The notes: generated by a model not told the origin, from the sequence alone. 64,000 nt of DNA from DATFVA01 sp963774455 (GCA_963774455.1 CAVZFD010000005.1:744001-808000); one strand, 5' to 3'; shown: positions 43,824 to 53,461, counted from the first letter of the stretch. Translations and numbers: made by a program.

Positions 43824-44989
43824 TGGAGAGAACAGAGAAGTTATTCGGTATTACCGCCTTGTTTGACAATCCTGATTCTATCATAAACGCTGCCAGGAAA
43901 GTTGTTAGCGATGGATATAGGAAGTTCGATGTAAATACTCCTTATCCCCTTCATGGCATGGATTCGGCAATGGGATTGAAACCCTCCAAATTGGGATTTG
44001 TTACATTGTTTTTCGGATTCTCAGGTACGGCTTTTATTCTTTTATTTATGTACTGGGCTATGTCGGTAGACTATCCTATGGTTATAGGAGGGAAACCTTA
44101 CTTCGCTCTCCCTGCTTTTATCCCGATCACTTTTGAGTTCACTGTGCTGCTGGCAGCCTTGTCTACTGTCTTCGGTATGATAATGACATTTTTCAATTTA
44201 CCGTACAATAATCATCCGCTTCATGATACAGAGTATATGAAGAAGGTCTCCGCTGACCGGTACGGACTTGTTATTCTTGCTGAGGATCATTTGTTTGATG
44301 AAAAGAAGGTAGAAGATTTATATAGAAGCCTGGGTGCCGTGGAAATTGAAAAGATCTATTTTCCTCATAAAGAATTCTATCCTGTATTCGACGCAAAGTT
44401 TATAACCTTTCTAATAATTGTTGCCCTGGCGGTATCAGCACTGACGTACTTTACCCTGAATAAGTTTATGTACATGGTTCCTTACAACTGGATGGCCGAG
44501 CAGGATAAAGTGATTCCTCAGGAAAAGAGTGTTTTCTTTTCTGATGAATTCGGAATGAGAGAACCCGTGGAAGGCACTGTTGCCCGGGGATTTGTTCCTT
44601 ATCCTTATATGGGAATAGCAGAACCCAAAGAATACCTGGTAAATCCTGTGCTAGCGACCAAGACATCGTTAGAGTTGGGGAAGAGGAAATTTCTTACTTT
44701 CTGCTCGCCCTGCCACGGCAATCTCGCAGATGGCGATAGCAGGTTGAGAGGCCAATTCCCGAATCCTCCTTCACTTCATACAGAGCGTGCCATTAATTTC
44801 CCCGACGGCAGGATTTATCACGTGATAACGAACGGGCAGAATGCAATGCCGTCATATGCAGCACAGATTACACGTGAGGAAAGATGGTCGATTGTTAATT
44901 ATATAAGAGTTCTTCAGCGGGCAAAGAATGCAAGCGACGCTGATATACAGGAAATTAAAAAGGAGTCTTCCAGCAATGCCCAAAAATGA
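43823..44989 (+). CDS. ActD-ActE fusion: DUF3341 membrane domain plus C-terminal cytochrome c
   Basis: The 388-residue protein joins two usual ACIII subunits. Residues 1-180 are the DUF3341 (ActD) type with two helices (FVTLFFGFSGTAFILLF and FTVLLAALSTVFGMIM) and the YRKFDVNTPYPLHGMD motif. A third helix (about 190-212) leads to a monoheme cytochrome c domain (about 270-375) with FCSPCHGNLADGDS (heme Cys294, Cys297, His298), and MPSYAAQ with a candidate Met ligand. In Rhodothermus ActD and ActE are separate. The actF start overlaps its end by 14 bases. Confidence 0.9.
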   Translation: MERTEKLFGITALFDNPDSIINAARKVVSDGYRKFDVNTPYPLHGMDSAMGLKPSKLGFVTLFFGFSGTAFILLFMYWAMSVDYPMVIGGKPYFALPAFIPITFEFTVLLAALSTVFGMIMTFFNLPYNNHPLHDTEYMKKVSADRYGLVILAEDHLFDEKKVEDLYRSLGAVEIEKIYFPHKEFYPVFDAKFITFLIIVALAVSALTYFTLNKFMYMVPYNWMAEQDKVIPQEKSVFFSDEFGMREPVEGTVARGFVPYPYMGIAEPKEYLVNPVLATKTSLELGKRKFLTFCSPCHGNLADGDSRLRGQFPNPPSLHTERAINFPDGRIYHVITNGQNAMPSYAAQITREERWSIVNYIRVLQRAKNASDADIQEIKKESSSNAQK

Positions 44990-46166
44990 TTCCGGATATA
45001 TTAAGCGGACTCTACCGCAGAAGTTTTTAACCATCGGATTTGCTCTGCTTGGTATCGGACTTGTCCTGGGAATAATAGCATACCTTATAGACCCCCAGAG
45101 AGCATCATATAGCTACCTCACGTCTTTTATGTTCCTGATAAGCATCGGTGTAGGTTCTTTGTTCCTTGTTGCACTTGAATATCTTTCGGGGGCTGTATGG
45201 AGCACACCTTTCAGGAGGATAAGTGAGTTTTTCGCAGGTACGATTCCGTATATTGTTATCATCAGCATACCTCTTTTCTTCACGCTTCACGATGTATTCC
45301 ACTGGACACATACTTCTGTTGTTGAAAGCGATGCCATTCTAAAATCAAAAGAGGCGTACCTTAATATTCCGTTTTTCATTGTTCGTAATGTTGTAATCTT
45401 TCTCGTATGGACATTATTTTATTTTCTGATTATACAGAGATCGAGAAAACAGGATGAAACAGGTGACCAGGCAATTACCAGGACAAATATAAAATTATCA
45501 ACGGGTTTCATCTTTATTTTTGCAATTACTATAACTATGACCGGGGTTGACTGGATGATGAGCCTTGAGCCTCACTGGTATTCGACAATCTTTGGCGTAT
45601 ATTACTTTGCCGGGACAGTCGGGTGCGCATTTGCAGTGCTTACACTTGCTGTAGTGATATTAAAGGAGAAAGGGTACCTGGTACCAGGATTAAAAAATGA
45701 CCATTATTACAGTCTTGGCACAATGATGTTTGCTTTTACTGCTTTCTGGGGCTATATCGCTTTCTCACAGTATATGCTGATATGGTACGCTGATCTGCCG
45801 GAAGAAACATCCTGGTTCTTCCACCGCTGGGAGGGCGGCTGGATGTATGCCTCAGTTATTTTGATCATAGTACATTTTATTGTACCATTTTTCGCCTTGC
45901 TGACTTTTCCCGCGAAAACAAATCCAAAAAGACTGAAATTCATTGCCGTCTGGATTTTAGCGGCCCACTTCTTCGATCTTTACTGGGTTATCATGCCGGG
46001 AATGGTCCAGGCAGGCAGAGCGTTTTACTTCAGCTGGATAGACCTCGTTTTCCCTATAGCTGTCGTAGGATTTGTGATGATTATATTCAAAATGATGACA
46101 AATAAATATAATCTTATACCTGTAAATGACCCCAAATTGCAGAGAGGTCTGGATTATAGTCTCTAA
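44976..46166 (+). CDS. actF: Alternative complex III membrane subunit ActF
   Basis: The 396-residue protein has about ten hydrophobic helices of the ActC/ActF type, with VGSLFLVALEYLSGAVWSTP, FHWTHTSVVESDAIL, DWMMSLEPHWYSTIFGVYYFAG and WILAAHFFDLYWVIMPG. It is the second NrfD-like membrane subunit of ACIII. The ATG at 44976 is chosen since it overlaps actDE by 14 bases and starts at the conserved N-terminus; a longer frame from 44928 would add only the out-of-frame residues of the previous gene. The cytochrome c gene starts 26 bases downstream. Confidence 0.92.
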   Translation: MPKNDSGYIKRTLPQKFLTIGFALLGIGLVLGIIAYLIDPQRASYSYLTSFMFLISIGVGSLFLVALEYLSGAVWSTPFRRISEFFAGTIPYIVIISIPLFFTLHDVFHWTHTSVVESDAILKSKEAYLNIPFFIVRNVVIFLVWTLFYFLIIQRSRKQDETGDQAITRTNIKLSTGFIFIFAITITMTGVDWMMSLEPHWYSTIFGVYYFAGTVGCAFAVLTLAVVILKEKGYLVPGLKNDHYYSLGTMMFAFTAFWGYIAFSQYMLIWYADLPEETSWFFHRWEGGWMYASVILIIVHFIVPFFALLTFPAKTNPKRLKFIAVWILAAHFFDLYWVIMPGMVQAGRAFYFSWIDLVFPIAVVGFVMIIFKMMTNKYNLIPVNDPKLQRGLDYSL

Positions 46167-46191
46167 CAGATGAATTTAGGAACTTAATAAA

Positions 46192-47124
46192 ATGAGCAAT
46201 CTGGAAAAATTTATAAAAGAAAAAAGAGAAGAGATCAGGCAAGATCCGGGTAAGATATTCGGACTGGTTTATCCCTATCTCCTGTTGATTGGTCTCGGGA
46301 TAGGAATATACTATATAAGTCAGATGAATGTTATCGGGAGGCAGGAAGTTCCTGTTGCAGTTCCTGATACGTCTAACTCTCAGGAAGTTTTAACAATCCA
46401 GGAATCACAGCTGGTTCCCGCGGCGGATGTGAACAAATTATCTCAGCCGACGGATTCACTGGTTGAGATGGGAAAGAAGATATTCCAGACAACCTGTGTC
46501 TCATGCCATGGAGCGGACGGAAAAGGTAATGGTCCTGCTTCAACGGGATTAAATCCCGCTCCGAGAAATTTTACGAGCAAAGAGGGCTGGGTGAATGGTC
46601 CAAAGCTGACGAGCATCTACCAGACCCTGCAGGAAGGTATTAAAGGAAGCGCGATGGTTGCTTATCAACAATTCACTCCGACGGAGAAATTTGCTCTAGC
46701 GCATTATATAAGGACAACCTTCGTACCCGATCCGTCTCAACCTTCAAAAGAGGACCTGGCTATGCTGGATCAGCTATATAATCTTTCACAAAAAAGATTT
46801 ATTCCTGCACAGATCCCGGTTGCAGACGCGGAAAAGCTTATCATCCAGGAAAATCAAAAGAAGATGGATCAGATCAAAAGTATAGCCGGAAAGATTGAAA
46901 TGGATAATAATGCTGCATCCAGCCTGTTTAAAAATATAACAAGTAATAAAGACAAGGCATTGACGGTTTTGGTGAATTCAGAATCATGGAAAAATAATGA
47001 ACGGGAATTCATTAATATAATTGTTAATAATGTAAACCAGGATGGATTTAACGGCAGAGTGTTTAACCTTTCTGATGCCGAATGGAATGAATTATTTAAT
47101 TATTTGAAAGGTGTTATAGCCTGA
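46192..47124 (+). CDS. Membrane-anchored monoheme cytochrome c
   Basis: The 310-residue protein has a helix at about 24-43 (FGLVYPYLLLIGLGIGIYYI) and one heme c motif CVSCH (Cys102, His106) followed by GADGKGNGPASTGLNPAPRNF, a class I cytochrome c pattern. The remaining C-terminal 110 residues are helical and carry no second heme. It lies between actF and the SCO gene and could carry electrons from ACIII to the oxidase. No further specificity is visible. Confidence 0.85.
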   Translation: MSNLEKFIKEKREEIRQDPGKIFGLVYPYLLLIGLGIGIYYISQMNVIGRQEVPVAVPDTSNSQEVLTIQESQLVPAADVNKLSQPTDSLVEMGKKIFQTTCVSCHGADGKGNGPASTGLNPAPRNFTSKEGWVNGPKLTSIYQTLQEGIKGSAMVAYQQFTPTEKFALAHYIRTTFVPDPSQPSKEDLAMLDQLYNLSQKRFIPAQIPVADAEKLIIQENQKKMDQIKSIAGKIEMDNNAASSLFKNITSNKDKALTVLVNSESWKNNEREFINIIVNNVNQDGFNGRVFNLSDAEWNELFNYLKGVIA

Positions 47125-47134
47125 GGATAGCAGT

Positions 47135-47932
47135 ATGAAAATGAAATCATTCTTTGTTTTATTATTTATGTTACTGATGGGGACAGTACAGGTGTCAGCT
47201 TCACAGAACAATGCTGATATCGAAGAGCGCCTGGGTGCAAAACTCCCTCTTGATCTAAAATTTTCAGATTCGGACGGAAAAACAATTATGCTTAAGGACA
47301 TTATTAATAAACCGACAATTATTGATTTTGTGTATTATGAATGTCCCGGTATATGTAGTCCCTTAATGACGGAAGTTGCGAATGTTGCAAACATTTCAGA
47401 TTTAAAACCGGGTGTAGATTATCAGATTTTATCGATAAGCATGGATGAGACCGAAACTCCTCAGATTGCTCTAAAGAAGAAGCGGACATTTCTTAACTTA
47501 ATAGACAGCAAACCTTTTCCGGATACAGCCTGGAGATTTCTTACAGGAGATAGTTTAAACATTGATAAGATAACAAGGTCCGCTGGCTTTATGTTCACGA
47601 GGACGGGCAGGAACTTCATTCATACGGGAGTATTAATTTTTGTTTCACCGCAGGGAGAAATATGCAGGTACCTCTATCCCGGATATTCACAGACAAGAGG
47701 CTTTGGTATTCTTCCATTTGATTTTAAAATGGCAGTACTGGAAGCTGCCAAGGGTACGAAAACCCCCGTTATCGGAAGAGTTCTTCAGTACTGTTTCAGT
47801 TATGATCCCCAGGGGAAAACATACGTTTTCAATATTTTGAGGATTTTTGGGGCGGGGATTGTACTTGGAGTGATCATATTTATTGTGATAATAAAAGTTA
47901 AACCCAAGAAAGATAAGATAAATAAGAGGTAG
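47135..47932 (+). CDS. SCO1/SenC family copper chaperone
   Basis: The 265-residue protein has an N-terminal signal (SFFVLLFMLLMGTVQVSA), the copper-binding CPGIC motif (Cys70, Cys74) in a thioredoxin-like fold, and His163 (FIHTGVLIF) as third copper ligand, and a C-terminal membrane helix at about 236-256. SCO proteins help load the CuA centre of cytochrome oxidase subunit II, whose gene is 2.6 kb downstream. Length and motifs are normal; the C-terminal anchor in place of an N-terminal one is a common variant. Confidence 0.92.
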   Translation: MKMKSFFVLLFMLLMGTVQVSASQNNADIEERLGAKLPLDLKFSDSDGKTIMLKDIINKPTIIDFVYYECPGICSPLMTEVANVANISDLKPGVDYQILSISMDETETPQIALKKKRTFLNLIDSKPFPDTAWRFLTGDSLNIDKITRSAGFMFTRTGRNFIHTGVLIFVSPQGEICRYLYPGYSQTRGFGILPFDFKMAVLEAAKGTKTPVIGRVLQYCFSYDPQGKTYVFNILRIFGAGIVLGVIIFIVIIKVKPKKDKINKR

Positions 47933-47937
47933 AAATT

Positions 47938-49596
47938 ATGGCAAATGATGCTGCTGCTTTAAATCAGAATGGCCATCCGAGCTACCTGGTAAATACAGGT
48001 AAACACCAGGGAATTAAAGCCTGGATACTGTCAACTGATCATAAGAGGATCGGTGTACTCTATCTGATTGCATTGCTGTCATTTTTTGCAGTCGGTGTTA
48101 CATTCGGATTTTTGATAAGACTTGAGCTGCTGACTCCGGGCCGAACGATTGTGGATGCCCAGACATATAATGAATTCTTTACGCTGCACGGGGTGATAAT
48201 GATTTTTTTGTTTGTCATACCCGGGCTGCCTGCAGTGTTCGGAAACTTTTTTCTCCCGATAATGATTGGGGCCAAGGATGTTGCATTCCCGAGACTTAAC
48301 CTGCTGTCATGGTATATGTATGTTACAGGCGGACTACTAGTTCTGCTTTCGATCCTTCTGCCCGGCGGTCCTGCAGACACCGGCTGGACTTTTTACATTC
48401 CCTATAGTGTAAGAACCGGAACGAACGTTATCTTTACGATGTCTGCCGCATTCATACTCGGGTTCTCATCTATCCTGACCGGATTAAATTTTGTTACAAC
48501 AATTCACAGGCTTAGAGCGCCCGGAATGGGCTGGTTCAAGATGCCTCTATTTGTATGGAGCTTGTATGCTACGGCCTGGATCCAGATACTGGCAACACCG
48601 ATTATCGGTATAACTTTACTTCTTGTGATAGTGGAAAGGGTATTCGGTGTTGGTCTTTTTGATCCGGCACTTGGAGGAGATCCGGTTTTATTCCAGCATT
48701 TATTCTGGATTTATTCGCACCCTGCAGTGTATATAATGATAGTGCCGGCAATGGGTGTCATATCTGAGATTATTCCGGTCTTTGCACACCGGACCATCTT
48801 CGGCTACAAGTTTATCGCTTTCTCCAGTATAGGTATTGCCCTCTTCGGATCCCTGGTATGGGCGCACCATATGTTTGCAGCAGGTATGAGTGATACAGGG
48901 CAGTTCGTATTTTCATTGCTTACATTTATAGTAGCTATACCGAGTGCTATTAAGGTGTTTAACTGGACAGCTACGCTGTACAAAGGATCTATTGAACTTG
49001 AACCTCCGATGCTCTTTGCGCTTGCATTTATATTTCTGTTTTCAATAGGAGGGTTAACAGGAGTAATCCAGGGTGCATTATCGGTAGACATACAAATTAC
49101 AGATACATCTTTTATAGTGGGACATTTTCACTATGTAATGTTCGGAGGAACGGGGTTTGGAATCTTTGCGGCTCTTCATTACTGGCTGCCGAAAATGTTT
49201 GGAAGGATGTATAACAAAAAAACAGCAAAAGTTGCTTTCTGGATAATCTTTGTAGGATTCAATACACTTTATTTCCCGATGTTTATAATGGGCTGGCTAG
49301 GAATGCCGAGAAGGTATTATGATTATCTTCCTCAGTACCAGCCATATCATGTTATTTCTACAGTAGGATCTTGGATCCTGATTACAGGTTTAATAATTAT
49401 GTTTACTAACCTGATTAAAAGTCTGAAGAGCGGCCCTGTTGTAACCGCAAATAATATTTGGGGTGGTGAAACCCTTGAATGGAAGGTTGAGACCCCCCCA
49501 ACACATGAAAACTTTGAGGAAATCCCGATTATTACCACCGGGCCTTACGAGTATAAAGATAATGATGAACCAGTACTGGAAGAGGAGGTAAAGTGA
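47938..49596 (+). CDS. coxA: Cytochrome c oxidase subunit I (A2-type)
   Basis: The 552-residue subunit has about 12 helices and the heme-copper signature: HGVIMIFLFVIPGL for a heme a ligand, IYSHPAVY with the CuB ligand and the cross-linked Tyr, VWAHHMFAAGM with two CuB ligands, and VGHFHYVMFGG with the heme ligands. The YSHPAVY form, with Tyr-Ser instead of the Glu in HPEVY, is that of A2-type oxidases such as the Rhodothermus one. The end overlaps coxC by four bases. Confidence 0.96.
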   Translation: MANDAAALNQNGHPSYLVNTGKHQGIKAWILSTDHKRIGVLYLIALLSFFAVGVTFGFLIRLELLTPGRTIVDAQTYNEFFTLHGVIMIFLFVIPGLPAVFGNFFLPIMIGAKDVAFPRLNLLSWYMYVTGGLLVLLSILLPGGPADTGWTFYIPYSVRTGTNVIFTMSAAFILGFSSILTGLNFVTTIHRLRAPGMGWFKMPLFVWSLYATAWIQILATPIIGITLLLVIVERVFGVGLFDPALGGDPVLFQHLFWIYSHPAVYIMIVPAMGVISEIIPVFAHRTIFGYKFIAFSSIGIALFGSLVWAHHMFAAGMSDTGQFVFSLLTFIVAIPSAIKVFNWTATLYKGSIELEPPMLFALAFIFLFSIGGLTGVIQGALSVDIQITDTSFIVGHFHYVMFGGTGFGIFAALHYWLPKMFGRMYNKKTAKVAFWIIFVGFNTLYFPMFIMGWLGMPRRYYDYLPQYQPYHVISTVGSWILITGLIIMFTNLIKSLKSGPVVTANNIWGGETLEWKVETPPTHENFEEIPIITTGPYEYKDNDEPVLEEEVK

Positions 49597-50213
49597 GCGA
49601 ACCAGAACACGCCGTAACTCACGTTCATAGAGATGATATTGGCGCCAGGATGGGAATGTGGCTTTTCCTTTTCACCGAACTGCTGTTGTTCGGAGGTTTG
49701 TTTTTCCTGTATTCAGTTTACAGGTTCACACACCAGCAGGATTTTCATATAGCTGCAAAAGAACTCAATACTCTGATCGGAACATTTAATACCGCCATAC
49801 TTTTGACAAGCAGTCTTACTATGGCACTCTCAATAGCAGCAATTCAGAAGAGGAACATAAAACTTTCAATATTCTTCCAGCTGATGACAATCCTGCTTGC
49901 TGCAGGATTTATGATAAACAAATACTTTGAGTGGATGCATCACATAGACATGGGACTCTATCCCGGAGGAGACGAGCTGCTGTCAAAAGGACAGGGACAG
50001 GTATTGTTCTATGGATTATATTATACTATGACCGGACTGCATGGTCTTCACGTTGTTATCGGTGCTATTGTTATTGCTACTATGAGCAGGTTCACCGCTA
50101 AGGGAGTTATTACTCCCGACAATTATGTTAAGCTTGAGGCTGCCGGTTTATACTGGCACCTTGTGGACATCATATGGATATTTCTTTTCCCATTATTTTA
50201 TCTTATTACCTGA
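49593..50213 (+). CDS. coxC: Cytochrome c oxidase subunit III
   Basis: The 206-residue protein has five or so helices of the subunit III family: RMGMWLFLFTELLLFGGLFF, TLIGTFNTAILLTSSLTMA, FYTMTGLHGLHVVIG and LYWHLVDIIWIFLFPLFYL. The start is GTG at 49593, after AGGAGGT and overlapping the coxA stop codon. The length matches the short form of subunit III with two helices fewer than in mitochondria. Confidence 0.95.
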   Translation: MSEPEHAVTHVHRDDIGARMGMWLFLFTELLLFGGLFFLYSVYRFTHQQDFHIAAKELNTLIGTFNTAILLTSSLTMALSIAAIQKRNIKLSIFFQLMTILLAAGFMINKYFEWMHHIDMGLYPGGDELLSKGQGQVLFYGLYYTMTGLHGLHVVIGAIVIATMSRFTAKGVITPDNYVKLEAAGLYWHLVDIIWIFLFPLFYLIT

Positions 50214-50224
50214 GGTGCTATCGG

Positions 50225-50530
50225 ATGGAAAAACACGCAGAACATCAGCATGATAAGCATGTAACTAGTTATGGTATATATATACTAGTTTGGCTTGCCC
50301 TGATAATCCTTACAGGACTAACGGTAACTGTAGCCGGAATTAATTTCGGCCAGTTAACTGTCACCACTGCCCTCGTTATAGCCAGTGTAAAATCTTACCT
50401 GGTGCTGACGATATTTATGCATCTCAGGGTAGAGCAGAAAGCGTTTAGAGCCTTTATAGCGATAGCATTGTTCTTTATAATTATTTCTTTCATCCTGTTA
50501 TTTGCTGATTATTCCTTTTATGTAAGGTGA
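50225..50530 (+). CDS. coxD: Cytochrome c oxidase subunit IV (small membrane subunit)
   Basis: The 101-residue protein begins MEKHAEHQHDKHVTSYGIY and has three membrane helices (about 18-38, 45-65 and 75-97) with VASVKSYLVLTIFMHLRVEQK, typical of the caa3/aa3-type subunit IV of prokaryotes. The ATG at 50225 is chosen for the conserved His-rich start; a longer frame from 50174 would overlap coxC. The coxB gene starts seven bases after its stop codon. Confidence 0.88.
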   Translation: MEKHAEHQHDKHVTSYGIYILVWLALIILTGLTVTVAGINFGQLTVTTALVIASVKSYLVLTIFMHLRVEQKAFRAFIAIALFFIIISFILLFADYSFYVR

Positions 50531-50537
50531 TAAAAAT

Positions 50538-51221
50538 ATGTTTTCCGGAGCTTCAAATTTTGTAAACTCAACAGATACCACTTTCTTTTTTATAGTGGCA
50601 GTATCAGTCTTCTTTCTTGTTCTGATTACTGTGAGTATGATTTACTTTGTGATCAGATACAGCAGGAAAAGAAATCCCAAGGCTAAGAATATACATGGAA
50701 ATATTCCTCTGGAAATAACCTGGACTGTAATTCCGACAATACTGGTGCTTATAATGTTCTGGATGGGCTGGGCAGGCTACAAACAGCTTGCTCACGCGCC
50801 GGAAGATGCAATGAATATTGACGTAACCGCACAAATGTGGAGATGGACTTTTAAATATCCTAATGGGACTTCATCCGACACTCTCTATGTTCCTATTAAC
50901 AAACCTGTAAAGGTTCTGCTGCATTCACGGGATGTGAATCATTCTTTCTTCATTCCTGCTTTCCGTGTTAAGAAAGATGTTATTCCTAACAGGAATAATT
51001 CAGCCTGGTTCCAGGCTGATAAGTTAGGAACGTATGATATATTCTGTGCCGAATACTGCGGGTTGAACCATTCACACATGCTGAGCAAGGTGGTTGTAAT
51101 GCCCCAGGATTCATTTAACACGTGGCTCGCAAATCAGGCTATGCAGGACTCACTCAAGTCAGTTCAACCTTCTGCAAACGGTAATGCTCCGACCAACACA
51201 GATACGACAAAGGCGATGTAA
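50538..51221 (+). CDS. coxB: Cytochrome c oxidase subunit II
   Basis: The 227-residue subunit has two N-terminal membrane helices (about 16-40 and 62-82) and a periplasmic CuA domain: DVNHSFFIPAFRVKKDVIP with the first His, and FCAEYCGLNHSHM with both Cys, His and Met of the CuA site. There is no fused cytochrome c domain, so this is not a caa3 subunit II. Its position after subunits I, III and IV departs from the usual II-I-III-IV order. Confidence 0.95.
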   Translation: MFSGASNFVNSTDTTFFFIVAVSVFFLVLITVSMIYFVIRYSRKRNPKAKNIHGNIPLEITWTVIPTILVLIMFWMGWAGYKQLAHAPEDAMNIDVTAQMWRWTFKYPNGTSSDTLYVPINKPVKVLLHSRDVNHSFFIPAFRVKKDVIPNRNNSAWFQADKLGTYDIFCAEYCGLNHSHMLSKVVVMPQDSFNTWLANQAMQDSLKSVQPSANGNAPTNTDTTKAM

Positions 51222-51226
51222 TTTCG

Positions 51227-52096
51227 GTGAAAGATAAGCTTAACATATTATCAGAACTTACCAAGATCAGGATAACAATTTTCGTTACAATAACGATGCT
51301 GTTCGGATTTATTTCTGCAGCGGGTGAACTAAACGTATCCGCAATACTTCCAACCTTGGGAATCCTTTTTCTTGCCTGCGGCTCTGCAGTGATTAACCAT
51401 TACCAGGAGCGAAATACAGATGCCTTAATGAGCAGGACAAAATCAAGGCCTATACCTTCGGGAAGAATTTCCCCCTCAAGTGCTTTGAGGATAGCTTTTA
51501 TCCTTCTCATCGCAGGCTCACTGATGCTCTATTTTGGTTCAGGTTTACTGGCTTTGTGCCTGGGACTATTGAATCTCATATGGTACAACGGTATTTATAC
51601 TCCGCTGAAAAAAGTAAACCCATTAGCAATCATTCCCGGGTCGTTGGTTGGAGCCATACCTCCCGCAGTTGGCTGGGTTGCCGGTGGAGGAAGTATTTCT
51701 GATCCCCGGATATGGATTATCTCTTCGTTCTTTTTCATCTGGCAGATCCCTCACTTCTGGCTGCTTCTACTTGTGCTCGATAAAGATTATCAGAAAGCAG
51801 GATTCCCAACCCTGACACAGATATTTAATCCGGATCAGCTCGCCAGAATAACTTTTATATGGATTGCAGCAACTGTAGTCACTTGTATGATGATTCCGTT
51901 TTTCGGAAATCTTCAGTCGCCTGTTATAGGATATGGATTATTCATTGCCGGTGCCTGGCTCGTCTGGAATTCGTTCAAGCTTGTAAGATTTACTAAAGAA
52001 AGAATGTATTTTACAACCGTATTCAGGGAAATAAACATTTTTGCAATCCTGGTAGTTGTACTGCTTTCTCTCGATAGACTTGTAATATTCTTTTAA
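51227..52096 (+). CDS. ctaB: Protoheme IX farnesyltransferase (heme O synthase)
   Basis: The 289-residue membrane enzyme has the UbiA-type prenyltransferase pattern: CGSAVINHYQERNTDALMSRTKSRP with the first Asp-rich motif, LNLIWYNGIYTPLKKVNPLAI, and the second motif around LLVLDKDYQKAGFPTL. It adds farnesyl to heme b to make heme O, the precursor of heme A for the oxidase. The start is GTG at 51227, 5 bases after the coxB stop. Length is normal. Confidence 0.93.
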   Translation: MKDKLNILSELTKIRITIFVTITMLFGFISAAGELNVSAILPTLGILFLACGSAVINHYQERNTDALMSRTKSRPIPSGRISPSSALRIAFILLIAGSLMLYFGSGLLALCLGLLNLIWYNGIYTPLKKVNPLAIIPGSLVGAIPPAVGWVAGGGSISDPRIWIISSFFFIWQIPHFWLLLLVLDKDYQKAGFPTLTQIFNPDQLARITFIWIAATVVTCMMIPFFGNLQSPVIGYGLFIAGAWLVWNSFKLVRFTKERMYFTTVFREINIFAILVVVLLSLDRLVIFF

Positions 52097-52120
52097 TATA
52101 TAATAATGTGAGATAAATAA

Positions 52121-53461
52121 ATGGATTTTCTTGATAAACTGGTTATACCCCAATCAGCGGAGCATATTCAGTTGCTGCACTATCTCCTGATTTTAATCCT
52201 TTTCCTTTTCATACCTTTTTTGAGTGCGGTATTCGGATCAACAATATTATCACTTTATTATAAATCAAAAGGAATTAAGGAATCAAATGACATCTATCTT
52301 AAATTTTCCAGGGATGTTATTGAAACACTGACAATTAATAAGAGCATAGGTTTAATTCTGGGAATAGTGCCCATTATTACTGTCATGCTTATATATACTC
52401 AGCTTTTACAGGGTACCAACTCCAGTGTTAGTATTTATTTGATTTTCACCGTATTCTTCATGGCTATTGGTCTTATACTTGTATACACATACAGGTATTC
52501 AATGACCTTTATGGAAATTTATGATGCCTTTAAAGGATTTAAACCGGAGGATGAGGCTATTGCCAGGGAGGTATCAAAGTTCCGTAAAGCAAATATAGGG
52601 CTAAGCGGCAAATCAGGCCGATATGGGATTATCTTTGTTTTCCTTGCCATCTGGCTGTTTATCTCATCAGCTACCATAGCAGTTTCCCCGACAATGTGGG
52701 GTAAATACAATATTATTTATCTTATGTTCTCCTGGGAAGTGCTGGGGCATCTTTTTAGTTTTATTTCTTCGGCCATTGCACTTACGGGTGCAGCTATATT
52801 TTTTGCCTTCTTTTATTGGGAAGGGGGCAAACATTTACAGTCGGGACCTTATTTCGATTTTGTAAAGAAGACTGCTACCAGGGTTACCTTTACCGGTGCA
52901 TTACTTGTTCCGATCTTCATAATAACTGACGTTTTTGCTTTCCCCTCATCTTCACTTTCGGGATCAATTTTCTTATTTGTTACAATTGCACTTATTCTTT
53001 TGTTTATTGCCTACCATCTGCTGTATTCAATGATCAAAAATAGAGATTTGAGACACAGCGGATCTGTTTTTTATATGATCCTTTTTACATTGCTGGCATT
53101 GATAATAAAAGATCAGCTTGCTCTTCAGAACTCTACCGAAGTTCAGACAGCGGTAATGAACGTTAAATTCGAGAAGATGATGGCTGAATTGACCGGGGAG
53201 GGAACTAAGGTAAAAGCAATAAGCGGTGAACAGATATATAAGAACATCTGCTCATCATGTCATTCTTTTGATCACAAAGTGGTAGGCCCTCCTTACGAGG
53301 AAACACTTCCAAAATATGAAGGTCATATTGACCAGTTAATAGCTTTTATCAGGAATCCTGTAAAGAAAAACCCCGGGTATCCGCCAATGCCGAATCCCGG
53401 ACTTACCCCTGTAGAAGCCGACTCGATTGCACATTATATAATGGAAACTTACAAAAAGTAA
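52121..53461 (+). CDS. Polytopic membrane protein with C-terminal cytochrome c domain
   Basis: The 446-residue protein has eight or nine hydrophobic segments in residues 20-345 (for instance LLILILFLFIPFLSAVFG, IGLILGIVPIITVMLI, YGIIFVFLAIWLFIS and TGALLVPIFIITDVF), and a C-terminal class I cytochrome c domain with ICSSCHSF (heme Cys377, His381) and GYPPMPNPGLTPVEADSIAHYI. It is the last gene of the respiratory cluster, 24 bases after ctaB. I do not recognise the membrane part; a cytochrome c that docks to the oxidase or ACIII is likely. Confidence 0.8.
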   Translation: MDFLDKLVIPQSAEHIQLLHYLLILILFLFIPFLSAVFGSTILSLYYKSKGIKESNDIYLKFSRDVIETLTINKSIGLILGIVPIITVMLIYTQLLQGTNSSVSIYLIFTVFFMAIGLILVYTYRYSMTFMEIYDAFKGFKPEDEAIAREVSKFRKANIGLSGKSGRYGIIFVFLAIWLFISSATIAVSPTMWGKYNIIYLMFSWEVLGHLFSFISSAIALTGAAIFFAFFYWEGGKHLQSGPYFDFVKKTATRVTFTGALLVPIFIITDVFAFPSSSLSGSIFLFVTIALILLFIAYHLLYSMIKNRDLRHSGSVFYMILFTLLALIIKDQLALQNSTEVQTAVMNVKFEKMMAELTGEGTKVKAISGEQIYKNICSSCHSFDHKVVGPPYEETLPKYEGHIDQLIAFIRNPVKKNPGYPPMPNPGLTPVEADSIAHYIMETYKK

